Of a DNA stretch of 64,000 nt, positions 1 to 8,973 are shown in pieces (position 1 is the first letter of the stretch; every line of letters starts with the position of its first letter). Below the pieces are notes generated by a model. It saw only the letters and a program-made list of their open reading frames with translations, searched no databases and was not told the origin of the DNA. The position numbers and the translations under genes were made by a program. The DNA is from Skermanella sp. TT6 (GTDB taxonomy: Bacteria; Pseudomonadota; Alphaproteobacteria; Azospirillales; Azospirillaceae), in the NCBI RefSeq assembly GCF_016653635.2, contig NZ_CP067420.1, forward strand, positions 3,569,501 through 3,633,500, in the 5' to 3' direction.

Positions 1-615
1 CAGCTCCTTGCCCATGTAATTGCCGCCGTGCTGGTACCCCGGCGTGTCGATCACTGCGGGGAACACGTTGCAGACATGGATGTCGGGCCACTCCTCCAGT
101 TCCAGCCGCAGGCTCTGGGTGAAGCCTTCCAGGCCGAACTTGCTCGCGGCGTAGGCGGCGGCGAAGGGCGGCGCGATCCAGGCGCCGAACGAGATGTTGG
201 TGATCAGCGTGCCGTGGCCCTGCTCCAGGAAATAGGGCAGCACGGCATGGGTGCCGTTCATGCTGCCGAACAGGTTGGTCTCGATCACCTGCCGGTGGGA
301 GGCCATGGGCACGTCGGCGAACGGCCCGACCAGGCCGATGCCGGCATTGTTGATCCAGACGTCGATCTCGCCGAACCGCTCGGCCGCCTCCTCCGCCAGA
401 AGGCGCATGTCGTCCAGTTCGGTCACGTCGGACGGAATGGCGATCACGTCGGCGCCGTGGCTCCGGCATTCGGCGGCAACCTCGTCCAGCGCCTCGTCGC
501 GGCGGGCGGCAAGGGCCAGGTTGGCGCCCTGCCGGGCGAAGGCGACGGCTGTCGCCCGGCCGATGCCGCTCGAAGCGCCGGTGATGACGACCGTGGAATT
601 TCGCAGGCTGCGCAT
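1..615 (-). CDS. SDR family oxidoreductase (3' end cut off)
   Basis: The minus-strand frame opens at ATG 615 and runs off the left edge (205 codons seen). The N-terminus carries the Rossmann dinucleotide motif TGASSGIG, followed by the NNAG motif and the YAASK catalytic Tyr/Lys pair. This is the classical short-chain dehydrogenase/reductase layout for NAD(P)(H)-dependent alcohol or ketone interconversion. The substrate cannot be told from the sequence. The C-terminal substrate-binding part lies outside the window. It sits downstream of a strong hairpin that separates it from the LivJ-type gene, so it is probably transcribed separately. Confidence 0.9.
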   Translation of the reverse strand, partial: MRSLRNSTVVITGASSGIGRATAVAFARQGANLALAARRDEALDEVAAECRSHGADVIAIPSDVTELDDMRLLAEEAAERFGEIDVWINNAGIGLVGPFADVPMASHRQVIETNLFGSMNGTHAVLPYFLEQGHGTLITNISFGAWIAPPFAAAYAASKFGLEGFTQSLRLELEEWPDIHVCNVFPAVIDTPGYQHGGNYMGKEL

Positions 616-661
616 GGGATGCCTTTCTGTCTTGGATAGGATTCCCATGACAACAGCGGAG

Positions 662-707
662 GAGGGGCGGCGTCCCGCCGCCCGAGGTGCGCGGGACGCG
701 CACCCTC
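662..707 (-). terminator. tandem GC hairpins downstream of livJ-like gene
   Basis: Two inverted repeats lie just past the stop codon of the minus-strand binding-protein gene. One has arms 665-670 and 678-683. The other has an 8-bp perfect stem with arms 686-693 and 697-704. There is no clear U-tract, so this is a hairpin-type 3' end rather than a textbook intrinsic terminator. The first hairpin recurs nearly unchanged at 33423-33446, also downstream of a minus-strand gene. Confidence 0.45.
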
Positions 708-722
708 CCCCGGGCGACAGCT

Positions 723-1829
723 TTATCGCGCCGACACTTGGCCGTACTTCCCGTCCTGCCAGGAATACATGACGTAGGCCGGCTCGGTCAGGTCGCCCTT
801 GTCGTCGAAGTCCAGCGGACCGATCACCGTGTCGAAGGTCCCCTCGCGGAGCGCGTCGGCGACGGCATCCGGCTCCGGTTCGCCGGCCGCCTCGATGCCC
901 TGGGCCAGCACCTGCAGGGCCGCGTAGCTGTAGAGCGTGAAGAAGGCCGGGTCGATGCCGTCCGCGCGGAGTTGCTCGATCACGGGGGCGGCGGTCGGAT
1001 TGGCGGTCGGGTCCGGGCTGAAGGTGAACAGGGTCCCGGCCCCGCTCTCCCCGGTGATGGCCCAGAAGTCCGGGTTGGACAGGCCGTCGCCCGCGACCAG
1101 CACGGCGTCCATGCCGGCGTTGCCCATCTGGCGGACGATCTGGCCGGCTTCCGCGTGGTAGCCGCCGAAATAGACCGTGTTCACGCCTTCCGACTTCATC
1201 TTGGTGACCAGGGCGGAAAAATCGCTCTCGCCCGGATTGACCGAGCCGGTCATGACCGGCTGGATGCCCTTCTCGGCGAGCCGCTTGGCCGTGGCGTCGG
1301 CCAGCCCGCTGCCGTAGGCCTGCTTGTCGTGGATGATCGCGACCTTGGGGTTCTGGATCTGCGCCGCGATGTGGTCGGCGGCCACCTGCCCCTGCTGGTC
1401 GTCGCGCCCCGCCACCCGGAAGACGTTGTCCAGGCCGCGCTCGGTCAGCACCGGCGCGGTCGCGGTCGGCGAGATCATGACGATCCCCTCCTCCGAATAG
1501 ACGTCGGAGGCCGGCACCGACGGTCCCGTGCACATGTGGCCGATGACGAACCGGATGCCGTCGTTGACGATCTGGTTGGCGGCGGAGACGCCCTGCTTGG
1601 GGTCGCAGGCGTCGTCATAGACCTTGACGCCGATCTCCTCTCCGTTGATCCCGCCCTTGGCGTTGATCTCCTTCGCGGCGGCCTCGACGCCGCTGCGCAT
1701 CTGCTCGCCGAACGATGCCATGGAACCCGTCACGGCAGTCACGACGCCGACCTGGATCTCCGCCTGCGCGGCGCCCGCGGTCGAGGCGAGCATCGCCAGC
1801 GCCGCGAGGGAAACGGATGTCCTGTACAT
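723..1829 (-). CDS. LivJ/LivK-type ABC substrate-binding protein
   Basis: 368 aa. The first ~23 residues form a Sec signal peptide ending AGAAQA, then the mature start EIQVGVVTAVTGSMASFGEQ, typical of periplasmic branched-chain amino acid binding proteins (peripla_BP_6 family). The conserved GINGE and DDACDPKQ blocks are present. No permease or ATPase genes of the Liv type are adjacent, so it is an orphan binding protein that must use transporter parts encoded elsewhere or deliver a different ligand. The ligand is not determined; leucine/isoleucine/valine, amides or urea are all family options. Confidence 0.88.
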   Translation of the reverse strand: MYRTSVSLAALAMLASTAGAAQAEIQVGVVTAVTGSMASFGEQMRSGVEAAAKEINAKGGINGEEIGVKVYDDACDPKQGVSAANQIVNDGIRFVIGHMCTGPSVPASDVYSEEGIVMISPTATAPVLTERGLDNVFRVAGRDDQQGQVAADHIAAQIQNPKVAIIHDKQAYGSGLADATAKRLAEKGIQPVMTGSVNPGESDFSALVTKMKSEGVNTVYFGGYHAEAGQIVRQMGNAGMDAVLVAGDGLSNPDFWAITGESGAGTLFTFSPDPTANPTAAPVIEQLRADGIDPAFFTLYSYAALQVLAQGIEAAGEPEPDAVADALREGTFDTVIGPLDFDDKGDLTEPAYVMYSWQDGKYGQVSAR

Positions 1830-1897
1830 CTCTGATGGCTCCTACCCGTACTTCCACGCTTCTCTTGGATTTACGCTTCTCTTGGGATTGCCGGCCG

Positions 1898-2458
1898 TCA
1901 CTGGTCGTTCCGCTCCGGACCGATGATCGTGCTGGCTTCGGCGCCGTACTCGAACTCCGGCGCGTTATCCAGTTCCTCCTGGCCCAGGGTCGTGACCAGC
2001 GCGTTCCCCTGCGGATCGACCCGGACGCTGTCCCACGGCAGCGTGACCAGCCGCTCGCCCAGCCCGAGCAGGCGGGACCGTGACATGACCAGGCTGGTTA
2101 TCGCCGGGCTGTCCGGCTCGGTCACGAAATCGCGCACCTCGCCGATGTCCTCGCCAGCGCTGTTGCGGACGTTCCAGCCGACCACATCCTCGGGCATGCG
2201 GCCGGCGATGGTCGGCACCTCGACGACGCGGATCTGCGGCTCGCCCGTCGTCTCGACCTGCACCTCCGCGGGTGCCGATTCGATCCGGATCTGCGGGTCG
2301 GCCGGCCGGACCTCGACCGTGCCCTGGCCCTGGACGACGGCTCCCGCCGGCTCCTGCCGCGGCGCCGGGGCCGGCTGGTCCTGGGCAAGGGCGGCGGCGA
2401 GGGCCGGAGCGGCCAGGCAGAGCGCCAGGGCCGGCGCCAGGAGAAGGTGTCTCTTCAT
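1898..2458 (-). CDS. secreted PRC-barrel protein, short repeat form
   Basis: 186 aa. It has a signal peptide (MKRHLLLAPALALCLAAPAL), then a Pro/Gln-rich stretch with three or four degenerate units of the pattern P-x-[IV]-x-[IV] (residues ~45-80). A PRC-barrel domain follows at ~88-165, recognised by GWNVRNSAGEDIGEVRDF and the SLVM...LPWDSV strand pattern. PRC-barrels are small beta-barrels found in reaction-centre subunit H, RimM and many envelope proteins. The larger paralogue lies 27 bp upstream in the same direction and shares the architecture, so the two look like a co-transcribed duplicated pair. Function unknown; export to the periplasm is inferred from the signal peptide. Confidence 0.8.
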   Translation of the reverse strand: MKRHLLLAPALALCLAAPALAAALAQDQPAPAPRQEPAGAVVQGQGTVEVRPADPQIRIESAPAEVQVETTGEPQIRVVEVPTIAGRMPEDVVGWNVRNSAGEDIGEVRDFVTEPDSPAITSLVMSRSRLLGLGERLVTLPWDSVRVDPQGNALVTTLGQEELDNAPEFEYGAEASTIIGPERNDQ

Positions 2459-2485
2459 GGGGTTTGCTCCTGTTTGCGGCGCGGG

Positions 2486-3364
2486 TCAGCGGGCGGGGCC
2501 GACGACGGCGTTGGCGCCCTCGGCATAGTCGTGGTCGGGTGCTGCTTCGAGCTGCTGCCGGTCCATCGGCAGGGTGACCGGCCCCTCCTGCGGTTCGGCG
2601 TTCACCTGCCCCCACGGCACCGCGACCTCCTTCGGCGCGCCGAGATAGCCGCCCACGTCGACGATGGCTGTCTCCACGGTTCCGGCCGGCCCGAGCAGGA
2701 GGTCCCGGATCTGGCCGAGCGGTTCGCCCTGGGCATTGACCACGGGGCGGCCGATCATCCGTTCCGGGGCCACGCCCGCCACGGGACCGTCGGCCGGCGC
2801 CGCCTCGGGCGCCGGCTCGGGTATCGGGGCGGGCGCCTCGGCCATGGGTGCCGGGGCGGGCGGAACGGCCGGCGCGGGAGCCGGCACGACCGGCTGGACA
2901 TCGACCCGCGGCTCTGGCTGCTCGATGACCACCTGCGGCTGGGCCTGCTGAACGTCGATCCGGGGTTGCGCCTGCTGCACGGTCACCCGGGGCTCCGGCT
3001 GCTCGACCTGGATCTCGGGATCCGCCTGCTCGATGATCACCTCGGGCTCGCGCTGCCGGACGATCACCTGGGGCTGGAACTGTCGGACCGTGATCTCGGG
3101 CGGCGGCTGGCGCACGATGATCCGGGGCGGCGCCTGCCGGACGATGATCTGCGGCGCCTGCTGCTCGATGATGATCTCCGGCGGCCGCTGTTCGACCGTC
3201 ACCTCCGGGGCCGGCTGCTGGACATCGACCGAGGCCGGGGGCTGCTGGACGTTGATCTCCGGCCCCGGGGGCGCCGTCACGGGTGCCGGCTGCTGCGCAC
3301 CGGCGCCCGGGACCCAGGACCAGGCGGCCAGCGCGGCGGTCGTCATCATCAGGCTTCTGCGCAT
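2486..3364 (-). CDS. secreted PRC-barrel protein with nonapeptide repeat array
   Basis: 292 aa. The order is signal peptide (residues ~1-24, ending GAGAQ), ~14 tandem nine-residue units (~35-157), an Ala/Pro linker (~160-200) and a C-terminal PRC-barrel (~205-275; RMIGRPVVNAQGEPLGQIRD). The linker suggests the barrel is held away from the repeat section. A second PRC-barrel gene follows 27 bp downstream. No catalytic motif is visible. It could be a periplasmic scaffold or envelope-stress protein. ATG at 3364 is the only sensible start because it begins the signal peptide. Confidence 0.8.
   Translation of the reverse strand: MRRSLMMTTAALAAWSWVPGAGAQQPAPVTAPPGPEINVQQPPASVDVQQPAPEVTVEQRPPEIIIEQQAPQIIVRQAPPRIIVRQPPPEITVRQFQPQVIVRQREPEVIIEQADPEIQVEQPEPRVTVQQAQPRIDVQQAQPQVVIEQPEPRVDVQPVVPAPAPAVPPAPAPMAEAPAPIPEPAPEAAPADGPVAGVAPERMIGRPVVNAQGEPLGQIRDLLLGPAGTVETAIVDVGGYLGAPKEVAVPWGQVNAEPQEGPVTLPMDRQQLEAAPDHDYAEGANAVVGPAR
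2894..3262 (-). repeat. coding tandem repeat, ~14 x 9 codons
   Basis: This segment encodes units of the form P-[EQR]-[IV]-x-[IV]-[ERQ]-Q-x-x, for example PEIIIEQQA, PQIIVRQAP and PRVTVQQAQ. The strict nine-residue period with alternating beta-branched residues predicts short beta strands separated by Pro turns. Units diverge at the charged positions but keep Pro, the two aliphatics and Gln, so the pattern appears to be under protein-level selection and not a recent DNA slippage product. Confidence 0.8.
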
Positions 3365-3388
3365 CCCACTCTCCGACAGTCGTCACAT

Positions 3389-3413
3389 GCCCCGGCATCC
3401 GTGATGCCGGGGC
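3389..3413 (-). terminator. hairpin between parC and the PRC-barrel pair
   Basis: A perfect 10-bp stem (arms 3389-3398 and 3404-3413) with a 5-nt loop lies in the 111-bp gap between the parC stop and the start of the next minus-strand gene. No long U-tract follows in either direction. It most likely marks the end of the recO-parC transcript. Confidence 0.55.
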
Positions 3414-3475
3414 TTCGTGCGACGAAGAACGAAACGACGGTCGGAGTGTTCCTCGGCGGGACAGCTTTATCGGGA

Positions 3476-5692
3476 TCAGGTGAAGCGGTTGTTCTTCGGG
3501 AACCCGTTGGGCGGCAGGCGCCCGGACGTGCCCCGGTTGCCCTTCCAGGGGGTCATGTCGGCCTCCAGCCGGGTGCGCTCCCCGCTCTTCCACGACAGCC
3601 CCTCCGAGAATTTGAAGGTCGTCAGGTCGGCGAGGCTGCCGTCGGTGTATTTCTGGATCATGACGCCGCGGCCCCGCGCCATCACCGGCACCTCTTCCAG
3701 CGGGAATACCAGGAGCTTGCGGTTGTTGCCGATCGCCGCGACCGAGTCGCCCTCCGCCGGGATGCAGAACCTGGCCTCGACGCCGTCGCCGAGCGTCATG
3801 ACCTGCTTGCCGCCGCGGGTCTGGGCGATCACCTCGTCCTCCTCCACCTGGAAGCCCCGGCCGTTGGAGGCCGCGACCAGCAGCCGGCGCCCCGGCCGGT
3901 GCTTGAACAGGGTGACCAGATCGGCGTCGTTGGCAAGATCGATCATCAGCCTCAGCGGCTCGCCGAATCCCCGGCCGCGCGGCAGCTTGTCCACCCCGAG
4001 CGTATAGAACCGGCCGTTGGTCCCCAGCACGATCAGCTTGTCCGTGGTCTCCACCCGGAGCACGAAGCGCTCCCGGTCGCCGTCCTTGTACTTGATGTCG
4101 GACGTATCGGCCTGATGGCCCTTGACCGTGCGGATCCAGCCCTTCTCGGAGCAGAAGACGGTGACGGGCTCGCGCTCGACCATCGCCTCCAGCGGGATGA
4201 TCACGGCGGACGGGGCGTCGGCCACCACCGTCCGGCGGGCGCCCAGCTTGGTCGCCTTGCCGAACCGCTTGCGGGTCTCCGCGACCTGCCTGGCGATCGC
4301 CTTCCAGCGCCGGGGCTCGTTCTCCAGCAGGTCGAGCAGGTCGGCGCGCTCCGCCGACAGGCTGTCGTGCTCCTTGCGGATCTCGAACTCCTCCAGCTTG
4401 CGGAGCGAGCGCAGACGCATGTTCAGGATCGCCTCGGCCTGCACCTCCGTCAGCGAGAAGGCCTTGATCAGCGAGCGCTTGGGCTCGTCCTCCTCGCGGA
4501 TGATCCGGATCACCTCGTCCAGGTTCAGGTAGGCGATCAGGTAGCCGCCCAGCACTTCCAGCCGGTGGTCGATCTTGCCCAGCCGGTGGCGCGAGCGCCG
4601 CTCCAGCACCTCGATCCGGTGCGCCAGGAAGGCTTGCAGGACCTCGCGCAGGTTCATGACGCGCGGGACGTTGTCCTTGTCCAGCACGTTCATGTTCAGG
4701 CCGAACCGGGTTTCCAGGTCGGTGGTCTTGAACAGCGATTCCATCAGCACGTCGGGATCGACGTTGCGGTTCTTCGGCACCAGGACGAGGCGGATGTCCT
4801 CCGCCGATTCGTCGCGCACGTCGTCGAGCAGGAACAGCTTCCGCGCCGCCAGCAGCTCGGCGATCTTCTCGATCAGCCGGCTCTTCTGGACCTGATAGGG
4901 GATCTCGGTGACGACGATCTGCCAGGTGCCCTGCCCCAGCTTCTCGACCTCCCATTTGGCGCGCACCCGGAAGCTGCCGCGCCCGGTGCGGTAGGCCTCG
5001 GCGATGGCGGCCTGCGACTCGACCAGGACGCCGCCGGTCGGGAAATCGGGGCCGGGAATGAACCGGACCAGGTCCTCGACCGTGGCGTCGGGCTTCTTGA
5101 TCAGGTGGCTCAGGGCGTCGCACAGCTCTTCCGCGTTGTGCGGCGGGATCGAGGTCGCCATGCCGACCGCGATGCCTTGCGAGCCGTTGGCCAGCAGGTT
5201 CGGGAAGGCGGCGGGAAGCACGATCGGCTCCTCGCCCTCGCCGTCGTAGGTGCCGCGGAAATCGACGGTGTCCTCGTCGATCCCTTCGAGCAGGGCGCGG
5301 GCCACGTCTGTCAGGCGGGCCTCGGTGTACCGCATGGCGGCGGCGTTGTCGCCGTCGATATTGCCGAAGTTGCCCTGCCCGTCGATCAGGGGGTAGCGGA
5401 CCGCGAAGTCCTGCGCCAGCCGGACCAGCGCGTCGTAGACCGCGGTGTCGCCGTGCGGGTGGAACTTGCCGATCACGTCGCCGACGACGCGGGCGCATTT
5501 CTTCGGTGGGGTGTCCGGGTCCAGCTTGAGCTGGCTCATGGCATAGAGCAGCCGGCGGTGGACCGGCTTCAGCCCGTCGCGCACGTCGGGCAGCGAGCGC
5601 GCCATGATGGTGGACAGCGCGTAGGAGAGGTACCGCTCGCCGAGCGCCTCGGAGAGCGGCTTGTCGTGGATATCGAGTGCAGGGTCGGTCAT
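3476..5692 (-). CDS. parC: DNA topoisomerase IV subunit A
   Basis: 738 aa, usual length for ParC. The breakage-reunion domain starts near residue 20 ([30 protein letters not shown]). It carries the HPHGD motif of the quinolone-resistance region, here [11 protein letters not shown], and the catalytic tyrosine in MRYTEARL (about Y122). The shortened C-terminal beta-propeller lacks a GyrA-box, which favours ParC over GyrA. With ParE it decatenates daughter chromosomes. recO ends 3 bp upstream, so the two are co-transcribed. Confidence 0.95.
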   Translation of the reverse strand: MTDPALDIHDKPLSEALGERYLSYALSTIMARSLPDVRDGLKPVHRRLLYAMSQLKLDPDTPPKKCARVVGDVIGKFHPHGDTAVYDALVRLAQDFAVRYPLIDGQGNFGNIDGDNAAAMRYTEARLTDVARALLEGIDEDTVDFRGTYDGEGEEPIVLPAAFPNLLANGSQGIAVGMATSIPPHNAEELCDALSHLIKKPDATVEDLVRFIPGPDFPTGGVLVESQAAIAEAYRTGRGSFRVRAKWEVEKLGQGTWQIVVTEIPYQVQKSRLIEKIAELLAARKLFLLDDVRDESAEDIRLVLVPKNRNVDPDVLMESLFKTTDLETRFGLNMNVLDKDNVPRVMNLREVLQAFLAHRIEVLERRSRHRLGKIDHRLEVLGGYLIAYLNLDEVIRIIREEDEPKRSLIKAFSLTEVQAEAILNMRLRSLRKLEEFEIRKEHDSLSAERADLLDLLENEPRRWKAIARQVAETRKRFGKATKLGARRTVVADAPSAVIIPLEAMVEREPVTVFCSEKGWIRTVKGHQADTSDIKYKDGDRERFVLRVETTDKLIVLGTNGRFYTLGVDKLPRGRGFGEPLRLMIDLANDADLVTLFKHRPGRRLLVAASNGRGFQVEEDEVIAQTRGGKQVMTLGDGVEARFCIPAEGDSVAAIGNNRKLLVFPLEEVPVMARGRGVMIQKYTDGSLADLTTFKFSEGLSWKSGERTRLEADMTPWKGNRGTSGRLPPNGFPKNNRFT

Positions 5693-5695
5693 GTC

Positions 5696-6445
5696 TTATC
5701 TACTACCAGGAAGGGTAGCCATTTTGCGATAGCGTTCTATGAAACGGGTACGGGCGGCAGGCAGGGCCGCGACCGCCTGGGCGGACGCATGGGCGAGCGC
5801 GTCGCGTTCGAGGAAATGCCCCGTCAGTTCGAGGCCGGCAAGCACGTCCGCCTCGCTCCAGCCGGGCTGTCCGGCCAGGAAGCCCGGCAGGGGCAGCAGC
5901 CTGTCGCGGTAGGGCTCGCCGGCGGACAGGGACACCGCCCGGCCGGTGCGTGGACTGACATAGGCCAGCGCGTCGTTGCTTCCGGTGGCGGCGCAGGACG
6001 CGAGGTCGAGGCCGAAGCCCAGCTCCTGCAACAGCCCCAGTTCCCACCGGACATAGGCCGGCGCCCACAGCGGCGTCTCGAACGCCTCCAGCAGGGCCGC
6101 CAGCCCGTGGAAGACCGGCTCGTGCGGCTCCCGGTCGGGCAGGACCACTTCGGTCACCGTGCAGGCCGACACCAGCGCCGCGAGGCGCAGCGGGTCGTCC
6201 AGCATGCCGGCGGCATTGTTGTGGATCGGCTCGATCGTGAAGGTCCCGAGATGGTCGGCCAGCCGGGCGCGCCAGCGCGCGCTGACCCGGTTGCCGGCTT
6301 GCAGGTTGCCCCGCTGCTTGGACGAACGGCCGCCCTGCACCAGGCCGGAATGCCGGCCGTGGGTGCGGGTCAGCAGGGTCGCCACCACGGCCGCCTCGCC
6401 GTGCGGCCGGGCGGACAGCACGATCGCCTCGTCGGTCCATTCCAT
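5696..6445 (-). CDS. recO: DNA repair protein RecO
   Basis: 249 aa. The N-terminal OB fold begins MEWTDEAIVLSARPHGEAAVVATLLTR and contains the GLVQGGRSSKQRG segment typical of RecO. The helical C-terminal half holds the FGLDLASCAATG cysteine region, though only one of the usual zinc-type cysteines is obvious here. RecO loads RecA at gaps together with RecF/RecR. It is the first gene of a recO-parC pair. The start is ATG 6445, the first Met of the conserved N-terminus. Confidence 0.93.
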   Translation of the reverse strand: MEWTDEAIVLSARPHGEAAVVATLLTRTHGRHSGLVQGGRSSKQRGNLQAGNRVSARWRARLADHLGTFTIEPIHNNAAGMLDDPLRLAALVSACTVTEVVLPDREPHEPVFHGLAALLEAFETPLWAPAYVRWELGLLQELGFGLDLASCAATGSNDALAYVSPRTGRAVSLSAGEPYRDRLLPLPGFLAGQPGWSEADVLAGLELTGHFLERDALAHASAQAVAALPAARTRFIERYRKMATLPGSR

Positions 6446-6497
6446 GGGGATGTTCTAGCAGCCTGGGGGAGTAGACGCCATGGGGGGCGCCGGATGG

Positions 6498-6578
6498 GGT
6501 CACTGCCGGGGATCGCGGAAAGGTCATCATCGGTCACTGCGGGGGCGGGGTCACTGCCGGGAACCGCCGAAAGGTCAT
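6498..6578. repeat. two 30-bp direct repeats upstream of recO
   Basis: Two imperfect copies lie at 6498-6527 and 6549-6578. They share GGTCACTGCCGGG and GAAAGGTCAT and differ at a few central bases; a partial copy (GGTCACTGC) sits between them. In the minus-strand frame of the adjacent remnant they encode two DLSA[VI]PGSDP units. The origin is unclear; they are only ~50 bp upstream of recO, so they may lie in its leader. Confidence 0.6.
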
Positions 6579-6579
6579 G

Positions 6580-6717
6580 CAGGAAATGGCCGCGCTGCCT
6601 GACGCCGAGGGGCGAGTACCCCGCCCGCCGCACGGCCTCCGCCGCCGACGCACCGGCGGCGATCTCCTCGCTGGAAAAATCCTGCCGGACGGCTGGACGG
6701 GGAGCGGGAGCGGTCAT
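6580..6717 (-). pseudogene. possible terminase-small-subunit-like remnant
   Basis: From ATG 6717 the minus frame encodes MTAPAPRPAVRQDFSSEEIA and then GASAAEAVRRAGYS. This resembles the N-terminal helix-turn-helix of phage terminase small subunits (pattern AGxSxxEAARxAGYS). An AAGGCAAG stretch a few bases upstream could act as a ribosome site. Downstream, the frame runs into the PGSDP repeats and then out of frame over recO, so the remainder of the gene is missing. The family call rests on one short motif and is tentative. Confidence 0.35.
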
Positions 6718-6938
6718 GACGGCTTGCCTTTTGCTGGCAGTGAGCTGATTCGGATAATTGTCCTATTCTATCGCATAATGTCAATATGAATCGGGCGACA
6801 GTAGGAATTTCAGTCCGGCGACGACACTTTGCCCAATTTTATGCTCGGCCGTTGCTGAGTGTAGCGTAACCGCTTGAATTCTCGTGGGTTTAATCGCTAA
6901 ACGAAAACCTGACCTGAGTTTGACAATCACCCGTCAAG

Positions 6939-7141
6939 GTTGACCCTGCTCCTAAACTTGCCGGCCTGTCATCGGTCGGTTCCAAGCCTGAGGATGTCCG
7001 TTTTGACGGCGAGGTGCTGTCCTCGACCAGCGGCCTGCCACTGTTCCGCGTAGGCGAGGAGCGCCTGCGCTTCGCGGGCTGGCCCTGACCGACGCGCGCA
7101 ACCAAGCCCGTATCGACCACTTCCTGGCTGAAATCATCAGG
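6939..7141 (+). pseudogene. IS1380-type transposase N-terminal fragment
   Basis: The plus frame reads KLAGLSSVGSKP, then VRFDGEVLSSTSGLPLFR and a stop at ~7088. After a frame change it continues LALTDARNQARIDHFLAEIIR. IS1380-family transposases begin with RFDGG.LSSDGG.LLLR followed by LTDxRDPxRxxHxLAEMIRFR, so the fragment aligns with the first ~80 residues and carries one frameshift. The remainder is absent, replaced by the leader of the Rpn gene. It is a decayed insertion-sequence end with no function expected. Confidence 0.55.
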
Positions 7142-7292
7142 GTCGCGGTCGCGTGGCCGGACCCGAGGCGGTCAGACCCCTTCTGATGGATCGCGTCGGG
7201 TCAGAAGGTCGCGGCGGCCGTCCGGCCCTTGCCGATGGTTGCGGGAGTGTGCTGCTGTTCGCGTGATTATCACCTGACCGGCGCCCGCGACG

Positions 7293-8282
7293 ATGCAAGC
7301 CTCCGACTCCCTGTACCACCGCCTGTTCTCCGACCCGGTGATGATCGAGCAGCTCGTGCGCGGCTTCCTGCCCGCCGGGATCGCCGCCCTGCTGGACTTC
7401 ACCCGGCTCGAACGGGTCAACGCCAAGTTCCACGCCGCCCGCGGCCAGCGGCGCGAGGGCGACGTGATCTGGCGCGTGCCGACGCTGGCCGGCGAGATGG
7501 TCCACATCTACCTGATGCTGGAGTTTCAGGCGACCCCGGAGCGGTTCATGCCGGTGCGGGTGCAGGTCTATTCCGGCCTGCTCTGGCAACAGATCATCGA
7601 CGTCCGCGCCCTCGCCCCGGGCGGCCGGCTGCCGCCCCTGCTGCCGATCGTGCTCTACGCCGGCGAGGCCCGCTGGAACAGCCCCGCCGACACGACCGAC
7701 CTGGTGGCGCTGCCCGAGGACTCGCCGCTCTGGCCTTGGCAGCCGCAGGTCCGCTATCATCTGATCGACGAGAAGCGGCTGCGCGCCGAGGACCTGGCCC
7801 GGCACGACAGCCTGGTGGCGCTGCTGTTCCGGATCGAGATCTGCGACCGGCCCGAGGACCTGCCCGGCCTGGTCGCCCAGGCGGTGGCCTGGTTCGCCGA
7901 GCATCCGGGCCATGCGACGCTGCGGCTGGCGTTCGGCGATGTGGTGGCGCACTCGGTCGCGGGCCTGGTCGGCGCCGCGCCGGCCGCGACGGTGCCGATG
8001 GATATCGAGGAGGTTCAGGGCATGCTGGCGGAACGCATCAAGAAGTGGGAACAGGAACTCATCGCCAAGGGCGTCGCCGAGGGGGAAGTCAGGGGCGAGG
8101 CCAGGGGCAGGGCCGCCATGCGCAAGCGCCAGTTCACCCGCCGCTTCGGCGCATTGCCGGCTGATGTGGAACGGTTGATCGACGCCGCGACGCCGGATCA
8201 GCACGACGCCTACATGGACCGCCTGATGGACGCCCAGGCGCCGGGCGACGTTTTCCCCGACCTCCTCCGCCCCGGCGAGTGA
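7293..8282 (+). CDS. Rpn family recombination-promoting nuclease / putative transposase
   Basis: 329 aa. The N-terminus MQASDSLYHRLFSDPVMIEQLVRGFL is the signature of the Rpn (transposase_31, PD-(D/E)XK) family. The nuclease core shows an Asp in REGDVIWRV and the E-x-Q pair in LMLEFQATPERFMPVRVQVY, about residues 50-90. The C-terminal tail is helical and charged, with short EARG-type repeats. E. coli RpnA-E promote RecA-independent recombination and cleave DNA. The last third of the gene is duplicated directly downstream. It is surrounded by mobile-element remnants. Confidence 0.9.
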   Translation: MQASDSLYHRLFSDPVMIEQLVRGFLPAGIAALLDFTRLERVNAKFHAARGQRREGDVIWRVPTLAGEMVHIYLMLEFQATPERFMPVRVQVYSGLLWQQIIDVRALAPGGRLPPLLPIVLYAGEARWNSPADTTDLVALPEDSPLWPWQPQVRYHLIDEKRLRAEDLARHDSLVALLFRIEICDRPEDLPGLVAQAVAWFAEHPGHATLRLAFGDVVAHSVAGLVGAAPAATVPMDIEEVQGMLAERIKKWEQELIAKGVAEGEVRGEARGRAAMRKRQFTRRFGALPADVERLIDAATPDQHDAYMDRLMDAQAPGDVFPDLLRPGE

Positions 8283-8395
8283 TTCGGTTCTCCGGCCGGA
8301 ACGGACGATCCCCCGCTTCATCTTCGGCGGTGCGTTGGGCCGTGGCCCAACGACCGGAATTAAATGTCCAAGGCCGGAACCGGAACCGTTCGCCG

Positions 8396-8847
8396 TCCAT
8401 CCGGGCCACGCCATGGCCGGCGTTCGGCGATGTGGTGGCGCACTCGGTCGCGGGCCTGGTCGGCGCCGCGCCGGCCGCGACGGTGCCGATGGATATCGAG
8501 GAGGTTCAGGGCATGCTAGCGGAACGCATCAAGAAGTGGGAACAGGAACTCATCGCCAAGGGCGTCGCCGAGGGGGAAGTCAGGGGCGAGGCCAGGGGCG
8601 TCGCCCAGGGCGAGGCCAGGGGCAGGGCCGCCATGCTCAAGCGCCAGTTCACCCGCCGCTTCGGCGCATTGCCGGCTGATGTGGAACGGTTGATCGACGC
8701 CGCGACGCCGGATCAGCACGACGCCTACATGGACCGCCTGATGGACGCCCAGGCGCCGGGCGACGTTTTCCCCGACCTCCTCCGCCCCGGCGAGTGATTC
8801 GGTTCTCCGGCCGGAACGGACGATCCCCCGCTTCATCTTCTGCGGTG
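8396..8847 (+). pseudogene. truncated duplicate of the Rpn nuclease 3' end
   Basis: Bases 8396-8847 repeat 7902-8332, covering the C-terminal ~120 codons, the stop and ~50 bp of 3' flank. The two copies are nearly identical, except that copy two has a 24-bp (8-codon) in-frame insertion, VAQGEARG inside the EARG-repeat tail, and a few substitutions. The frame is open to the stop at 8797 but the nuclease core is missing. Near-identity implies a recent tandem partial duplication. Confidence 0.85.
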
Positions 8848-8973
8848 AGTCACGCGGGCCGGGTTCGCATACCGGGGCGGCGCATCCCGCGAGGTCCTCG
8901 CCGAACGGCCCTGGCGATCATGCTTTTTCCGGCCTTGGAACAACCAAATGCCGGGCATCTGTGACATCGTCAC

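Noticed and set aside
6498-6578. Direct repeats considered as a CRISPR start
   Set aside because: Only two imperfect copies, 21-bp spacing, no further units and no cas genes.
1965-6748. Very long open frames on both strands opposite or out of frame with the PRC-barrel, parC and recO genes
   Set aside because: They are by-products of high third-position GC; their translations are Arg/Pro/Gly-rich, low in hydrophobic order and lack motifs, while parC and recO in the other frame are clearly real.
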